A DNA stretch of 64,000 bases from Thalassomonas viridans (lineage in GTDB: Bacteria > Pseudomonadota > Gammaproteobacteria > Enterobacterales > Alteromonadaceae), in the NCBI RefSeq assembly GCF_000948985.2, contig NZ_CP059734.1:310001-374000 (forward strand), given 5' to 3'. The notes beneath the pieces were generated by a model that saw nothing but the letters and a program-made list of their open reading frames with translations, made no database searches and had not been told where the DNA came from. Positions 48,981 through 57,894 of this stretch are shown one piece after another (within the stretch, counting starts at the first letter, position 1; each line of letters opens with the position of its first letter). A program made the translations under genes and the position numbers.

Positions 48981-50234
48981 ATGGACAAGTTACGAGAGAA
49001 AACGAAAAAGAACCCGATAAAGAAATACTGGTTTTTGTTTGTCGCCCTCATTTCCCTGATCATCCTGTTTATGTCGGCTTCGTGGCATACGGCGGGTTTT
49101 GTTGTCGGCCGGGATACCGTGGTTTTTGATGCGGTAAAAAGGGGGGATCTGGACATTCTGGTGAGAGCTTCCGGCGAGCTTACTTCCAAAAATATCCGCT
49201 GGATTTCTGCCAACTCTCCCGGGAGGGTCGAAAGCCTGCATATTCAGGCCGGTGATGAAGTCAAACAGGGAGATATCCTTGCTGTGCTGAACAACCCCCT
49301 GCTGCAACAGCAGCTCGAAGAGGCCCAATTGCAGCTGGAAATCGAAGAAACCGAAGCTAAAGCCGAAATCATTGATTTGGACTCCCAGCTTGAAGAGCAG
49401 CGCTCCCTGCTACAGGAGTCGGAATTAAACTATGAAGCAACCTATATGACCTTTGAGGCGCAAAAGCAATTAATCCAGCAGGGCAACGCAACCGTATCTC
49501 AGATTGAATTTAAGCGTTCGGAACTGGAAGTGCGCCGTTTTGAATTGCGGAAATTATTGCAGGAAAAGCGGGTGGCGAGGATGGAAAAGAATGTCGAATC
49601 CCAGAAGGACGCGATCTTGACCCGTCTGGACATCATGAAAAAAACGCTTAAATCGCTGGAACAGCGTGTTGAGAATTTAAGGGTCAAAGCCGCATTTGAC
49701 AGCGTGGTGCAGGATTTGTTTATCGAGGCCGGCCAGGAATTGGCCCTTGGCGCCAATATCGCCACCTTGGCGAAAAAGGACGATCTTATCGCCGAGCTTA
49801 GGGTGCCTGAAATCCAGATTCAGAAAGTTACCGTCGGACAGAAGGTGGAAATAGATACCCGCACCTCCCGGCTGCCCGGCAAGGTAAGCCGTATCCATCC
49901 GGGGGTTACCAATGGTACGATACAGGTGGACGTTGAGTTGCTTGGCGCCCTGCCGAGGGAGGCGAGGGCGGATATGAGTATCGATGGGGTGATCAATATA
50001 GCCAACATTTCTGATACCTTATTTATCAAGCGGCCGGTTTACGCACAAGGCAGCAGCAGTACCCGCCTTTACAAGCTGGACAGTAGCGGCGGTGAAGCTG
50101 AGCTGGTTATGGTGCAATTTGGTGAAGCATCTGCTGATACTATTCAAATCACCAAGGGGTTAGTGCTTGGAGACAGGGTGGTTGTTTCCGACACTTCTTC
50201 CTGGGGTGATCACGGACTAATAAGATTTAATTAA
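48981..50234 (+). CDS. HlyD/MacA-type periplasmic adaptor of a tripartite efflux pump
   Basis: A 417-residue membrane fusion protein. A basic N-terminus is followed by one transmembrane segment (~17-35), then a lipoyl-like half motif (VESLHIQAGDEVKQGDILAVL), a long helical coiled coil (~95-215) rich in Glu, Gln and Leu, the second lipoyl half (VQDLFIEAGQEL) and beta-barrel sequence. It sits directly before an ABC ATPase and an FtsX-type permease, the MacA-MacB or PvdR-PvdT layout. The outer membrane channel is not in the window, so a shared TolC-type protein is likely. Confidence 0.9.
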   Translation: MDKLREKTKKNPIKKYWFLFVALISLIILFMSASWHTAGFVVGRDTVVFDAVKRGDLDILVRASGELTSKNIRWISANSPGRVESLHIQAGDEVKQGDILAVLNNPLLQQQLEEAQLQLEIEETEAKAEIIDLDSQLEEQRSLLQESELNYEATYMTFEAQKQLIQQGNATVSQIEFKRSELEVRRFELRKLLQEKRVARMEKNVESQKDAILTRLDIMKKTLKSLEQRVENLRVKAAFDSVVQDLFIEAGQELALGANIATLAKKDDLIAELRVPEIQIQKVTVGQKVEIDTRTSRLPGKVSRIHPGVTNGTIQVDVELLGALPREARADMSIDGVINIANISDTLFIKRPVYAQGSSSTRLYKLDSSGGEAELVMVQFGEASADTIQITKGLVLGDRVVVSDTSSWGDHGLIRFN

Positions 50235-50246
50235 TGGAGAAAAAAA

Positions 50247-50969
50247 ATGAGTAAACAAGAATTAATAACAATCTCTGCCTTGAAAAAGGTTTATCTCACG
50301 GAAGAAGTGGAAACTCATGCGCTTGACGACATTAACCTCACCATCTCGTCCGGTGAATATGTTTCAATCGTAGGTCCGTCCGGCTGTGGTAAATCAACCT
50401 TATTGTCTGTTATGGGGCTTTTGGATCAGCCTTCAGACGGTCAGTATCTGTTAAATGGCCGGGATGTGTCGCAGTTGTCCCGCAACGAACAGGCTTCGGT
50501 AAGAAATGAAATGATAGGTTTTGTCTTCCAGTCCTTTAATCTGATCAGTGACCTGAGCGTGGAAGCCAATATTGAATTGCCCCTGACCTACCGTAAAGAT
50601 CTCAGTAAGCAGCAACGCGCCCAAATGGTGAAAAAGGCATTAGAGGATGTCAATATGGAGCACAGGGCCAAGCACTTCCCATCGCAGTTGTCCGGCGGTC
50701 AGCAACAAAGGGTCGCCATCGCCAGGGCCATAGCGGGTAACCCTAAAATTATCCTGGCGGATGAGCCGACCGGAAACCTGGACTCCAAAAATGCCGCAGC
50801 CATTGTCGAGTTATTAGATGAGCTGAATAAAAAAGGGGTGACCATTTGTATTGTCACCCATGATCCCAGATCGGTAGAAACGGTCCGGCGTCATGTCCGC
50901 CTTTATGACGGAAAAATTATTTCTGACAGTGTTTCTGGCGATACTGCTGTTGAAGCCTCTGTTGCCTGA
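50247..50969 (+). CDS. MacB/LolD-type ABC transporter ATP-binding protein
   Basis: A 240-residue ATPase of the MacB/LolD branch. Walker A is GPSGCGKST (43-51), the signature LSGGQ lies at 148-152, Walker B is IILADE (168-173) followed by PTGNLDS, and the H-loop is VTHD. A GGAG precedes a run of A and the ATG. It is separate from its permease, unlike MacB of E. coli, where the two are fused. With the adaptor before and the permease after, it powers export of substrate from the periplasmic side in this pump class. Confidence 0.94.
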   Translation: MSKQELITISALKKVYLTEEVETHALDDINLTISSGEYVSIVGPSGCGKSTLLSVMGLLDQPSDGQYLLNGRDVSQLSRNEQASVRNEMIGFVFQSFNLISDLSVEANIELPLTYRKDLSKQQRAQMVKKALEDVNMEHRAKHFPSQLSGGQQQRVAIARAIAGNPKIILADEPTGNLDSKNAAAIVELLDELNKKGVTICIVTHDPRSVETVRRHVRLYDGKIISDSVSGDTAVEASVA

Positions 50970-50977
50970 GGTGAATT

Positions 50978-53461
50978 ATGAATTTTTTAATTGATCTGCA
51001 ATATGTTACCAATTCAATCTTTAAAAGATTGCAATTGTCTATTTTGATAGTGCTCGTGATGGCCGCGGGGTTGGCGTTTAGCATATACACCTATACCCTG
51101 GTTTCCAGCATGCTTAACATAAACCTGAGTGTCGCCAACGGGGACCGTATCGTATCTATTAACGGGGCCGTAGATGCCGGCCAGCAAGGCTTGTATACGG
51201 TTGATGCCCGGGATTTTTACGAGTTGCGCCAGGAACTTCAGGGTATCGAAGATATCGGGGCCTATGCCCTGGCGGAACAAATTGTTTCCTATAAGACGTT
51301 AACCCTGAAATACCGGGCAGCTTATACCGAATGGAATATGTTTTCGGTGACTAAGACCGAGCCTGTTTTAGGCCGGGGGTTTGTGCCTGAGGATAATTTA
51401 GATGGCGCAGAAAGAATTGCCATACTAAGTTATGAGATCTGGCAGCGGGATTTTGCCGGCAGCAATGATGTTTTGGATACTAAGATAGAAGTTGCCGGTG
51501 CTCCTACCCGCATCGTGGGGGTTATGCCTGCGGGTTATGCCATGCCGCAAAATACCCAGATCTGGCTGCCGCTTCGTGAGCCCTGGTTAAAACCCACGCA
51601 AAGACGCAGCGGACGCCAGGTGGGCGGTTTTGTTCTGTTGAAGGAGAATGTGTCTGTCGATGAGATAAACAAGGAGCTGTCCTTGATTTCAGCAAGGTAC
51701 AGGCAGCTTTATCCCAAAACGAATGACGAAGGTTTATATTACTATGTCACCAGCTTCCCCAAGAGCCTGTGGGTGCAAAATGAGAGAAAAGGACTGCTGA
51801 ATTCATTATACCTGGTCACCCTGCTGGTATTTTTACTCTGTTGTATCAATGTCATCAATTTACTCTTGTCGAAAATGAACGAGCGGCGTAAGGAGTTTGC
51901 GGTCCGGCTTGCCCTGGGCTCGCCTATCTACCGCCTGGGGGCGCTGATCCTGCTGGAAAGCCTGATCCTGACCGCTATAGGTTGCGGCATAGGCGTAGTG
52001 TTTGCATTATTCGGCCTGGAGGTGACCGAAAACTTCTTAAAGGCTTATCTGTATAACAATGCTCCGCCATTCTGGCTGGATTTAACCATGGCGGGAGAAA
52101 ACCTGCTGGTGATTCTCGCCCTGATGTTTACGACCGCAATTGCCATCAGCCTGATCCCAATCCTGAAGGCGGCGGACGGCAAATTTATCGATGAATTGCG
52201 TGACGGTACCCGTGGGGCGCAGGGACAAAAAGGCGGCCTGGTTGCCAATATTCTGGTGATCTCACAAATTGTGCTTTCTGTATTGGTACTGATTTGCGCC
52301 TTGATCCTGATTTCTTCGAATTATTTGAATGCCCAAAGGGATTATGGCGTTAATACCGAAAAAACATTAACCGCGACGGTTCAGCTCCCCCGGAGTTATG
52401 ATAATTTGACGAAAGTATCCCAATATTATGAGAATTTTGCCAAAGAGGTGATCGCAGCACCAAATATTGAAGGCGTGGTTGTCGGCTCCCGCCTGCCGGG
52501 AGATTTCCCCTGGGACGGCTCCTATGACCAAAGGTTCGAAACCGAAGGCAAGGTATACAGTAATCCCCAGGACAGAATGCAGGGGGTGAGGGCCTATATC
52601 CTGCCCGGTTCACTGCAGACCCTGGAAGCCAAGCTGCTTGAAGGGCGCTTTTTCGATAACCGTGACGCCATAGACGGCGAGCGCTCGGTTATTTTAACTA
52701 AATCCCTTGCCAACAGGTTGTGGCCGGATGAATCCGCCATCGGCAAACGGGTGAAGCTTGGCAGCTGGTCTGCGATGGACTGGATGACCGAAGAGCATAT
52801 GCCCTGGATGACAGTGGTCGGCGTAACCGGTGATATATACAACAGCAACCCGTTTGGTTTTTATAACGCCGACCGCGGAACCGCTTATATTCCCCTGACA
52901 CAACGTACCATATGGTCAAGCCGGGTGATGGAAATTGCCGTTAAATATACCGGCAGCTTAAATGAGGCGATGACAGTGTTGGATACCATCAGAGAACGCC
53001 TGGATCCCAGTGTCGGCATCTATGAGATCGATACTTTCGAGCAGCGCATCTATAAAAATGGTGTGATGCATGATGCTATCGGCGACTTGTTCCTGTTCTG
53101 CGGCTTTATTGCCTTGCTGCTTGCCTCTGTCGGTATCTACGGGGTGATCGCCAATATGATAATCCAGCGCCGTCACGAAATAGGCGTACGCAGGGCGTTG
53201 GGGGCCACAGATAGTATCATCATCATGTTTTTCTTAAAGAAAAACATGATGAACCTGTTAATTTCGCTTCCCTTAGGTATCGTCGGCGCCGTGTATCTGA
53301 AACAGCTGATCGCCAAATCAATCAGTATCCATGCCGATGCGGGAGTGCTGGGCTTTATCCTGGTGCCTGTCATTGTGTTCCTGGTTTCTGTAGGGGCGAC
53401 CTATATTCCGACCCGCAAAGCGGTGGAATTGCTGCCAAGTGATGCCTTGAGAGAAAATTAA
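50978..53461 (+). CDS. MacB/FtsX-type ABC permease with duplicated core
   Basis: An 827-residue permease, about twice the usual MacB membrane half. It has an N-terminal hydrophobic segment (~18-40), a MacB-type periplasmic core (~45-240), FtsX transmembrane segments (~280-400), then a second membrane segment (~420-445), a second periplasmic core (~460-680) and a final FtsX block (~690-815) with the conserved MIIQRRHEIGVRRALGA. This two-block form is common in stand-alone FtsX permeases. It is the last gene of the operon; the terminator begins 81 bases after its stop. In context it should release the matured peptide through the adaptor and an outer membrane channel. Confidence 0.92.
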   Translation: MNFLIDLQYVTNSIFKRLQLSILIVLVMAAGLAFSIYTYTLVSSMLNINLSVANGDRIVSINGAVDAGQQGLYTVDARDFYELRQELQGIEDIGAYALAEQIVSYKTLTLKYRAAYTEWNMFSVTKTEPVLGRGFVPEDNLDGAERIAILSYEIWQRDFAGSNDVLDTKIEVAGAPTRIVGVMPAGYAMPQNTQIWLPLREPWLKPTQRRSGRQVGGFVLLKENVSVDEINKELSLISARYRQLYPKTNDEGLYYYVTSFPKSLWVQNERKGLLNSLYLVTLLVFLLCCINVINLLLSKMNERRKEFAVRLALGSPIYRLGALILLESLILTAIGCGIGVVFALFGLEVTENFLKAYLYNNAPPFWLDLTMAGENLLVILALMFTTAIAISLIPILKAADGKFIDELRDGTRGAQGQKGGLVANILVISQIVLSVLVLICALILISSNYLNAQRDYGVNTEKTLTATVQLPRSYDNLTKVSQYYENFAKEVIAAPNIEGVVVGSRLPGDFPWDGSYDQRFETEGKVYSNPQDRMQGVRAYILPGSLQTLEAKLLEGRFFDNRDAIDGERSVILTKSLANRLWPDESAIGKRVKLGSWSAMDWMTEEHMPWMTVVGVTGDIYNSNPFGFYNADRGTAYIPLTQRTIWSSRVMEIAVKYTGSLNEAMTVLDTIRERLDPSVGIYEIDTFEQRIYKNGVMHDAIGDLFLFCGFIALLLASVGIYGVIANMIIQRRHEIGVRRALGATDSIIIMFFLKKNMMNLLISLPLGIVGAVYLKQLIAKSISIHADAGVLGFILVPVIVFLVSVGATYIPTRKAVELLPSDALREN

Positions 53462-53541
53462 CCATAGCTGGCGGTAATGACAGGTTTGTTGTTTGCTCCT
53501 GTTATTACCGCCATCACCGTCGCCTGTTCCGGGCGGGATGC

Positions 53542-53579
53542 GGGCTAAGTCAAATATAAGTTGGCTTAGCCCTTTTTTT
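53542..53579 (+). terminator. Rho-independent terminator of the NRPS operon
   Basis: A 12-bp stem (53,542-53,553 with 53,561-53,572; GGGCTAAGTCAA against TTGGCTTAGCCC, one T-G pair), a 7-base loop and seven T (53,573-53,579). It lies between the last plus-strand operon gene and a convergent minus-strand gene. The remainder of 53,462-53,668 shows nothing else. Confidence 0.92.
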
Positions 53580-53668
53580 GGGAGTTTGCTTTCGATATGT
53601 TGCTGCATGGCAGGCATATCATAAGCAATGATGCCCGCACTGGGGAGACCTGCTAAGGTGAATCGCGG

Positions 53669-54583
53669 TCAGCCGGTATAAAAAAGATAATTCTCATATC
53701 TGGGATAAACAATTTCAGGCGGGATATCCGCTTTTAGCCCTAAGGCTATCAGGGAATTGTAGTAGTAGACTTCTTTGGGCTGGTCGGCAGGCAAGTCACA
53801 CAAGGCCCTGGTAACACTTTCCGGGGTATGGAAATCGATATTAAAGGAAAAGCTTTCCTCCAGGCTCCGGACATGATGCATAGTACCGGACGGCAGGAGT
53901 AAAATATCTCCCGAATTTACTGTCACCTGGATCGGGCTGGCATGTGTATATTCAGGGTGTAAATCCAGATCCGGGTTTTCCGGATCAACTTCAAACCACT
54001 TCCAGTTGTAGCGATAGCAATGTTTCCAGTCTTCCATGGGGTAAATGGTAAAAAGTTTAGTGCCCCTGACCTGAAAAAATAAATTATGTGTGCATAGGCT
54101 GTCGAAATGCAAGGGCGTGACGCTGCCTTTGGGACTCATAAAAAATTGTATGTAGTCCCACCAGTTTTTTTGATAGAACTCGGGAATAAATGCCGTCGGA
54201 AAAGATTCCATATCGGCTATTAGCTGAGGCTTTAGCTTGAATAACGGAATATCGTGACAATAGGGTGGGCGGGGCGTGCTTTTCCGTTCTTGCTCATTTA
54301 GCGAAGCGTATTGATTGAGGGCCGAGATATATTGTCCCATTTCCCATTCTTCCATTTTAGCGGCGGTGTTCTGATCCATGATGTCGAGATGTTTGGCGAT
54401 AAACTTCATATCGGGAATTTGCTCGGCAAAGTAGTCTAAAGACCACTTCCGGCATGCCCCGCTATCTGAGAAAGCGTTAGGAATGATGACAGGGCGATAT
54501 TTGTTTAAAAACTCATTTTTAAATGTTTCAGGATCCAGGCCTGGCTCACAAAAAATTTCAAATCCGTTATTTCTGTTGATCAT
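53669..54583 (-). CDS. JmjC/cupin-8 Fe(II)/2-oxoglutarate-dependent oxygenase
   Basis: A 304-residue protein with the cupin_8/JmjC layout. An N-terminal RPVIIPNAF block (30-38) is typical. Metal ligands are His 159 and Asp 161 (PLHFDS) and a distal His 236 or 237 (TMHHVRS) within a GDILLLPSG strand; FQVRGTKLFTIYP follows the first ligands. The family hydroxylates amino-acid side chains in proteins or carrier-bound or peptide substrates. It is convergent with the NRPS operon and may hydroxylate the peptide or a monomer, which is inference from location only. No clear ribosome site precedes the ATG. Confidence 0.85.
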   Translation of the reverse strand: MINRNNGFEIFCEPGLDPETFKNEFLNKYRPVIIPNAFSDSGACRKWSLDYFAEQIPDMKFIAKHLDIMDQNTAAKMEEWEMGQYISALNQYASLNEQERKSTPRPPYCHDIPLFKLKPQLIADMESFPTAFIPEFYQKNWWDYIQFFMSPKGSVTPLHFDSLCTHNLFFQVRGTKLFTIYPMEDWKHCYRYNWKWFEVDPENPDLDLHPEYTHASPIQVTVNSGDILLLPSGTMHHVRSLEESFSFNIDFHTPESVTRALCDLPADQPKEVYYYNSLIALGLKADIPPEIVYPRYENYLFYTG

Positions 54584-54779
54584 AGTAATAGTACCAATAT
54601 TATATGAGTATTATGCTACTCAACCGTTACAGTTAATTCCGGAAGATAAAAGTTTTTATTCCCATGGCTAATGTCGTCAACCGGCACTTTTATATCTTCC
54701 TTTGCCTACTTCGCCGGAGCCTGCTTACCTTTGGAGGGATGAACAGGCCCCGGCAAAAATCAGAATTTGCTTCCAGCGT

Positions 54780-55211
54780 TTATGACTTTTCTTTATACAT
54801 CCCGGCAAGGGGCTGTTTAACGACATCTCCCCCGTAACGAGAAACCGTTATTATCAATTGATTTTTAAGGTGATTTTTTGAAATTTTTCTGCTGCCTGCA
54901 GCCTGGTGCGGCTCCCTCCCCGACATTAGGCCTTTGTTCCGGTGAAGCCTGGCAATCCCGGGGACTCCTTTGTTTTCCATGACTAATAGCTTCCGGCCTG
55001 GCAGGGGACCTGGAATCATCGTCGCCGGCAGGGCAATGTCCGGGCTGAGGCTGGCGGGTAGTTGGCGAAAATAAGCTTGCCTGTGTCCTATGGCAGGGGC
55101 AAGGTTTGATATGCCTGTTTTAACGTGGGGAAACAATGCCGGAAGTGAACGGCAGTCAGTGCTTACGCCCGATTCGTATCCGCTAGAAACTGCTGACTGT
55201 TGAACATCCAT
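54780..55211 (-). CDS. Doubtful small ORF, unrecognised
   Basis: A 143-codon frame with a good ribosome site (AAGGAT, about six bases before the ATG on the minus strand). The product is basic, rich in Gly, Pro and Ser, has no signal peptide, membrane segment or motif, and is not recognised. Composition is not clearly protein-like, so it may be a decayed gene or chance. It occupies most of the otherwise empty 54,584-55,435 stretch. Confidence 0.25.
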   Translation of the reverse strand: MDVQQSAVSSGYESGVSTDCRSLPALFPHVKTGISNLAPAIGHRQAYFRQLPASLSPDIALPATMIPGPLPGRKLLVMENKGVPGIARLHRNKGLMSGREPHQAAGSRKISKNHLKNQLIITVSRYGGDVVKQPLAGMYKEKS

Positions 55212-55435
55212 GTTGCTATCCTTATTTGTTGTGTTAATGGTGTTGTAATGAAATAACTTTTTCCTTATTTATTAAGTTAATTCATTGCTATCTAGCCGAT
55301 TTAATTTACATCACCAATTTTTCCTGTTTCCCGGCCGCCCTGTGCCGGGCTCGTTCAGATAAAAGTTCTGCTTTATCCGGCAATCTGCCTTTATATCTTT
55401 ATAATCATAAGCGATTGTATTCTTAAGTTTTATTA

Positions 55436-55463
55436 CAAAAGCTCTCATGTGTGAGAGCTTTTG
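55436..55463 (-). terminator. Hairpin terminator after the aspartokinase gene
   Basis: A perfect 12-bp stem (55,436-55,447 with 55,452-55,463, CAAAAGCTCTCA) with a 4-base loop, 37 bases beyond the aspartokinase stop on the minus strand. In that direction the stem ends in CTTTTG, with further T-poor sequence after it. The symmetry would also allow it to work on the plus strand. Confidence 0.7.
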
Positions 55464-55500
55464 CGCCGACTGAACTCCAAAAGTTGCCAAGCCGGCTCCG

Positions 55501-56805
55501 TCAGGATACAGACAAAGCCGCATGGCTAAAATCGCCGGTTTCTTCCTTGCTTTGATAAATACTGTCCTCTTGTGCCATGCATACCATCTCATGCAGTAAA
55601 GCGTACTGCTGGTCAGAAACCGGGGTGGCTGTAATAAGCAGGCAAAAATCCGGGTTACTGTGCAGGTGGAGGACATCAAGCTCCTGCTCTTTCAGAAATA
55701 GCGGCAATTGCTCGGCAGAGCCGCAAATCAGCAAGATATCGACTAGTTCGATATCGTACCGGTTAGTATCATAGCAGTTGATATACTCATTTCTGATCAG
55801 GACGGTTTTGCTGCCTGAAACGATAAAGTCAAATGCAATATGGCTTTCATCTATTGCCATATGCTGGCTATTGGTAATTAAGCCGTAATTTTTCGAACGC
55901 GATACTATGTTTTCTTTATTTACCTTTCCCCTGGCGATTATGGTGCCTGCTTCTTTGGAAAGCCGGCTATTTTTCACTATGATTTCACAGTTACTGTCAG
56001 CTAAAGGCACTAAGGTGTTAGGGTGTAATACGCTGCTGCCTGATTCCGCCAATAATTCTGCCGTCCGCCAGCTAAGTTGAGAGAGCTTACAGGCATTTGC
56101 CACGAGCCGCGGATCGGCGCTATATATGCCGGAAACATCGGTCCAAAAAATTATCCGGCGGGCATTAAGCATTTTACCGAAGAGGCTTGCGGAATAATCG
56201 CTGCCGTTTCTACCTAAAGTAACTGTGTTGCCATGCTTGTCTGAAGCGATAAAGCCGGTTGATATTTTAAAGCTGCTTTTGAATAAAGGGGTTTTTTGTG
56301 CCAGTTGCTGCGGGCTGAGTTTGTAACTGATTTGTTTTTTCGTCAGGAGTAAAATCTCCCGGGCATCAATAAATATGGCCTGCTTTTCTAACGACTCAAG
56401 GAATAAAGTCAGCAGGTGTGCGGACCATAGCTCGCCATAGCAAAGCCACTGATCCAGGGGGCGCGGCTCTGCCGCAGTGATAAGGGATGCCAACAGGGAA
56501 ATATCTTTTGTCAGTATCTGGTGGAAGCGTTTTAAATAAGGCTCGGGTAAGACAGCGGCCAAAGATTGCTGGTATGTTTGTAACTCGTTTAAGGCGTTTG
56601 CCGCATCCTGCGGGGATTTAATATATTTTTCAGCTATGCCGAGCAGCTTATCTGTGGTTTTGCCGGCAGCAGAAACAACTATCCAATCGCCGGTATTTGC
56701 ATGTTCATTAATTATGTTGGCAACCCGCAAAAAGGAGTAGCCGCATTGCAAACTTGAGCCGCCAAACTTGTGCACGGACAGTCCGGATGCCGCGGGAGGA
56801 AGCAT
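55501..56805 (-). CDS. Stand-alone aspartokinase with a degenerate regulatory region
   Basis: A 434-residue protein starting VHKFGGSSL, the aspartokinase phosphate-loop signature (KFGGSS at 13-18), with the family's TLGRNGSDYSA and FWTDVSGIYSADPR segments. It makes aspartyl-4-phosphate, the entry to aspartate semialdehyde, threonine and diaminobutyrate. An AGAGGTGG eight bases upstream favours the ATG at 56,805 over a GTG at 56,817. The C-terminal third should be ACT domains, but the usual motifs are hard to find, so feedback control may be weak or altered. No homoserine dehydrogenase is fused. Close to an NRPS cluster needing two Thr and one Dab, it is a likely precursor-supply gene, as aspartokinases are in ectoine loci. 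Confidence 0.9.
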   Translation of the reverse strand: MLPPAASGLSVHKFGGSSLQCGYSFLRVANIINEHANTGDWIVVSAAGKTTDKLLGIAEKYIKSPQDAANALNELQTYQQSLAAVLPEPYLKRFHQILTKDISLLASLITAAEPRPLDQWLCYGELWSAHLLTLFLESLEKQAIFIDAREILLLTKKQISYKLSPQQLAQKTPLFKSSFKISTGFIASDKHGNTVTLGRNGSDYSASLFGKMLNARRIIFWTDVSGIYSADPRLVANACKLSQLSWRTAELLAESGSSVLHPNTLVPLADSNCEIIVKNSRLSKEAGTIIARGKVNKENIVSRSKNYGLITNSQHMAIDESHIAFDFIVSGSKTVLIRNEYINCYDTNRYDIELVDILLICGSAEQLPLFLKEQELDVLHLHSNPDFCLLITATPVSDQQYALLHEMVCMAQEDSIYQSKEETGDFSHAALSVS

Positions 56806-56817
56806 AACAGAATCCAC

Positions 56818-57894
56818 CTCTATATCGCCCCTGTAATGAATACTTTCATTTAATCGACCCTTGTTTATTTTTCTAAAGCTGCCGCATACTGGCTGGCGAT
56901 AACTTTCCTGTTAATCGAGTAAGCTGTAATTTTGCTTCTGGACCGGTTGACATTGTCGACAGAGCAGCGGCATAAATATTTATAGCTGCATGCTCCCGCT
57001 ACTATGCCTTTGCCTTATGAAGTTTCTATGGACCGGGTCATATTAACGCTTTTTCACGCAACAAGTTAAGCTATTCGTTTAACACGTTATTACATACTCT
57101 TTTATGCCGGTTTGCTTGCTCAGCAGGGTATCAGGGCACATGAGTAATACTGTTTTATTATGGCTTCATTATCCTGTCCGAAGTTAATGCCTGAAGAAAA
57201 CGTAATATGACTTGATTAGCGTTAGTGCTTTACGGATAAACCCCGGATACAGGCCTGTTCGAATTTCCCGGATGCCGCCGGTTAAAACGGCTCAACCTAC
57301 CGGATTTATTATGGCAGTACCTATACCGTTAACAGTTCCGTTTGCTAAAAAGTGATATTCGTTAGTCTGCAAGTTTAACTTTTTGATAGAAAGAAGCAGA
57401 TCAGGGAATTATCATACTAATTATTTTTTTAAATTAAAACGTATTTTTGATGTTTGAATTTCGCCGGTTATGAATATCAAGCGGGATTATGCCAGGCAGG
57501 CCGCCCATAATCACCTTGTGAAACTTGTGTGTTTTGTAAACAGCTGTTAAAAGCCGCTGAAGAAAAATAACATAAAGAACCCGTTTGCAACGATAATGAT
57601 TTTTATGTGAAATTTTGAATGTTTCCACAGCGGCTTGTTGTCCGGGGGATTTGTACACAAGCAGGGCCGGTGCAAGGGCTGTGACGTAAAACATCTTTTC
57701 CGGTGATTATCCTTTGCCGGCAAAAGCCGTTTTGCTATTTAAAGTACGGGCATGTTATATATGTACAACTTCCCGGGAACAATAACCGTTAGAGTATTTT
57801 TTTATTACTGAATAATTTATGACCAGCTGAATCCGGAACCACAGGATCCTGCTTATTTATAGCTACCCGGCATTGACATTGGAGAGCCATACAA
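56818..57894. other. Non-coding 1.1-kb intergenic region between divergent genes
   Basis: The region is richer in A and T than the flanking genes. No convincing gene, RNA gene or long repeat was seen; an 86-codon minus-strand frame (57,434-57,694) has no ribosome site or recognisable product. TTGACA at 56,947-56,952 is followed by a weak AT-rich element (CATAAATAT) some 18-20 bases on, a poor promoter candidate for the plus strand. The region must hold the promoters of the aspartokinase (minus) and the second ATP-grasp-like gene (plus). Its length is large for simple promoters. Confidence 0.5.

Noticed and set aside
1..53461. A pyoverdine cluster
   Set aside because: Maturation and export genes are similar, but there is no hydroxyornithine synthesis, no acyl-CoA-ligase start as in PvdL, no tyrosine-type chromophore module and no TonB receptor.
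57434..57694. 86-codon minus-strand ORF
   Set aside because: No ribosome site, unlikely composition, no motif.
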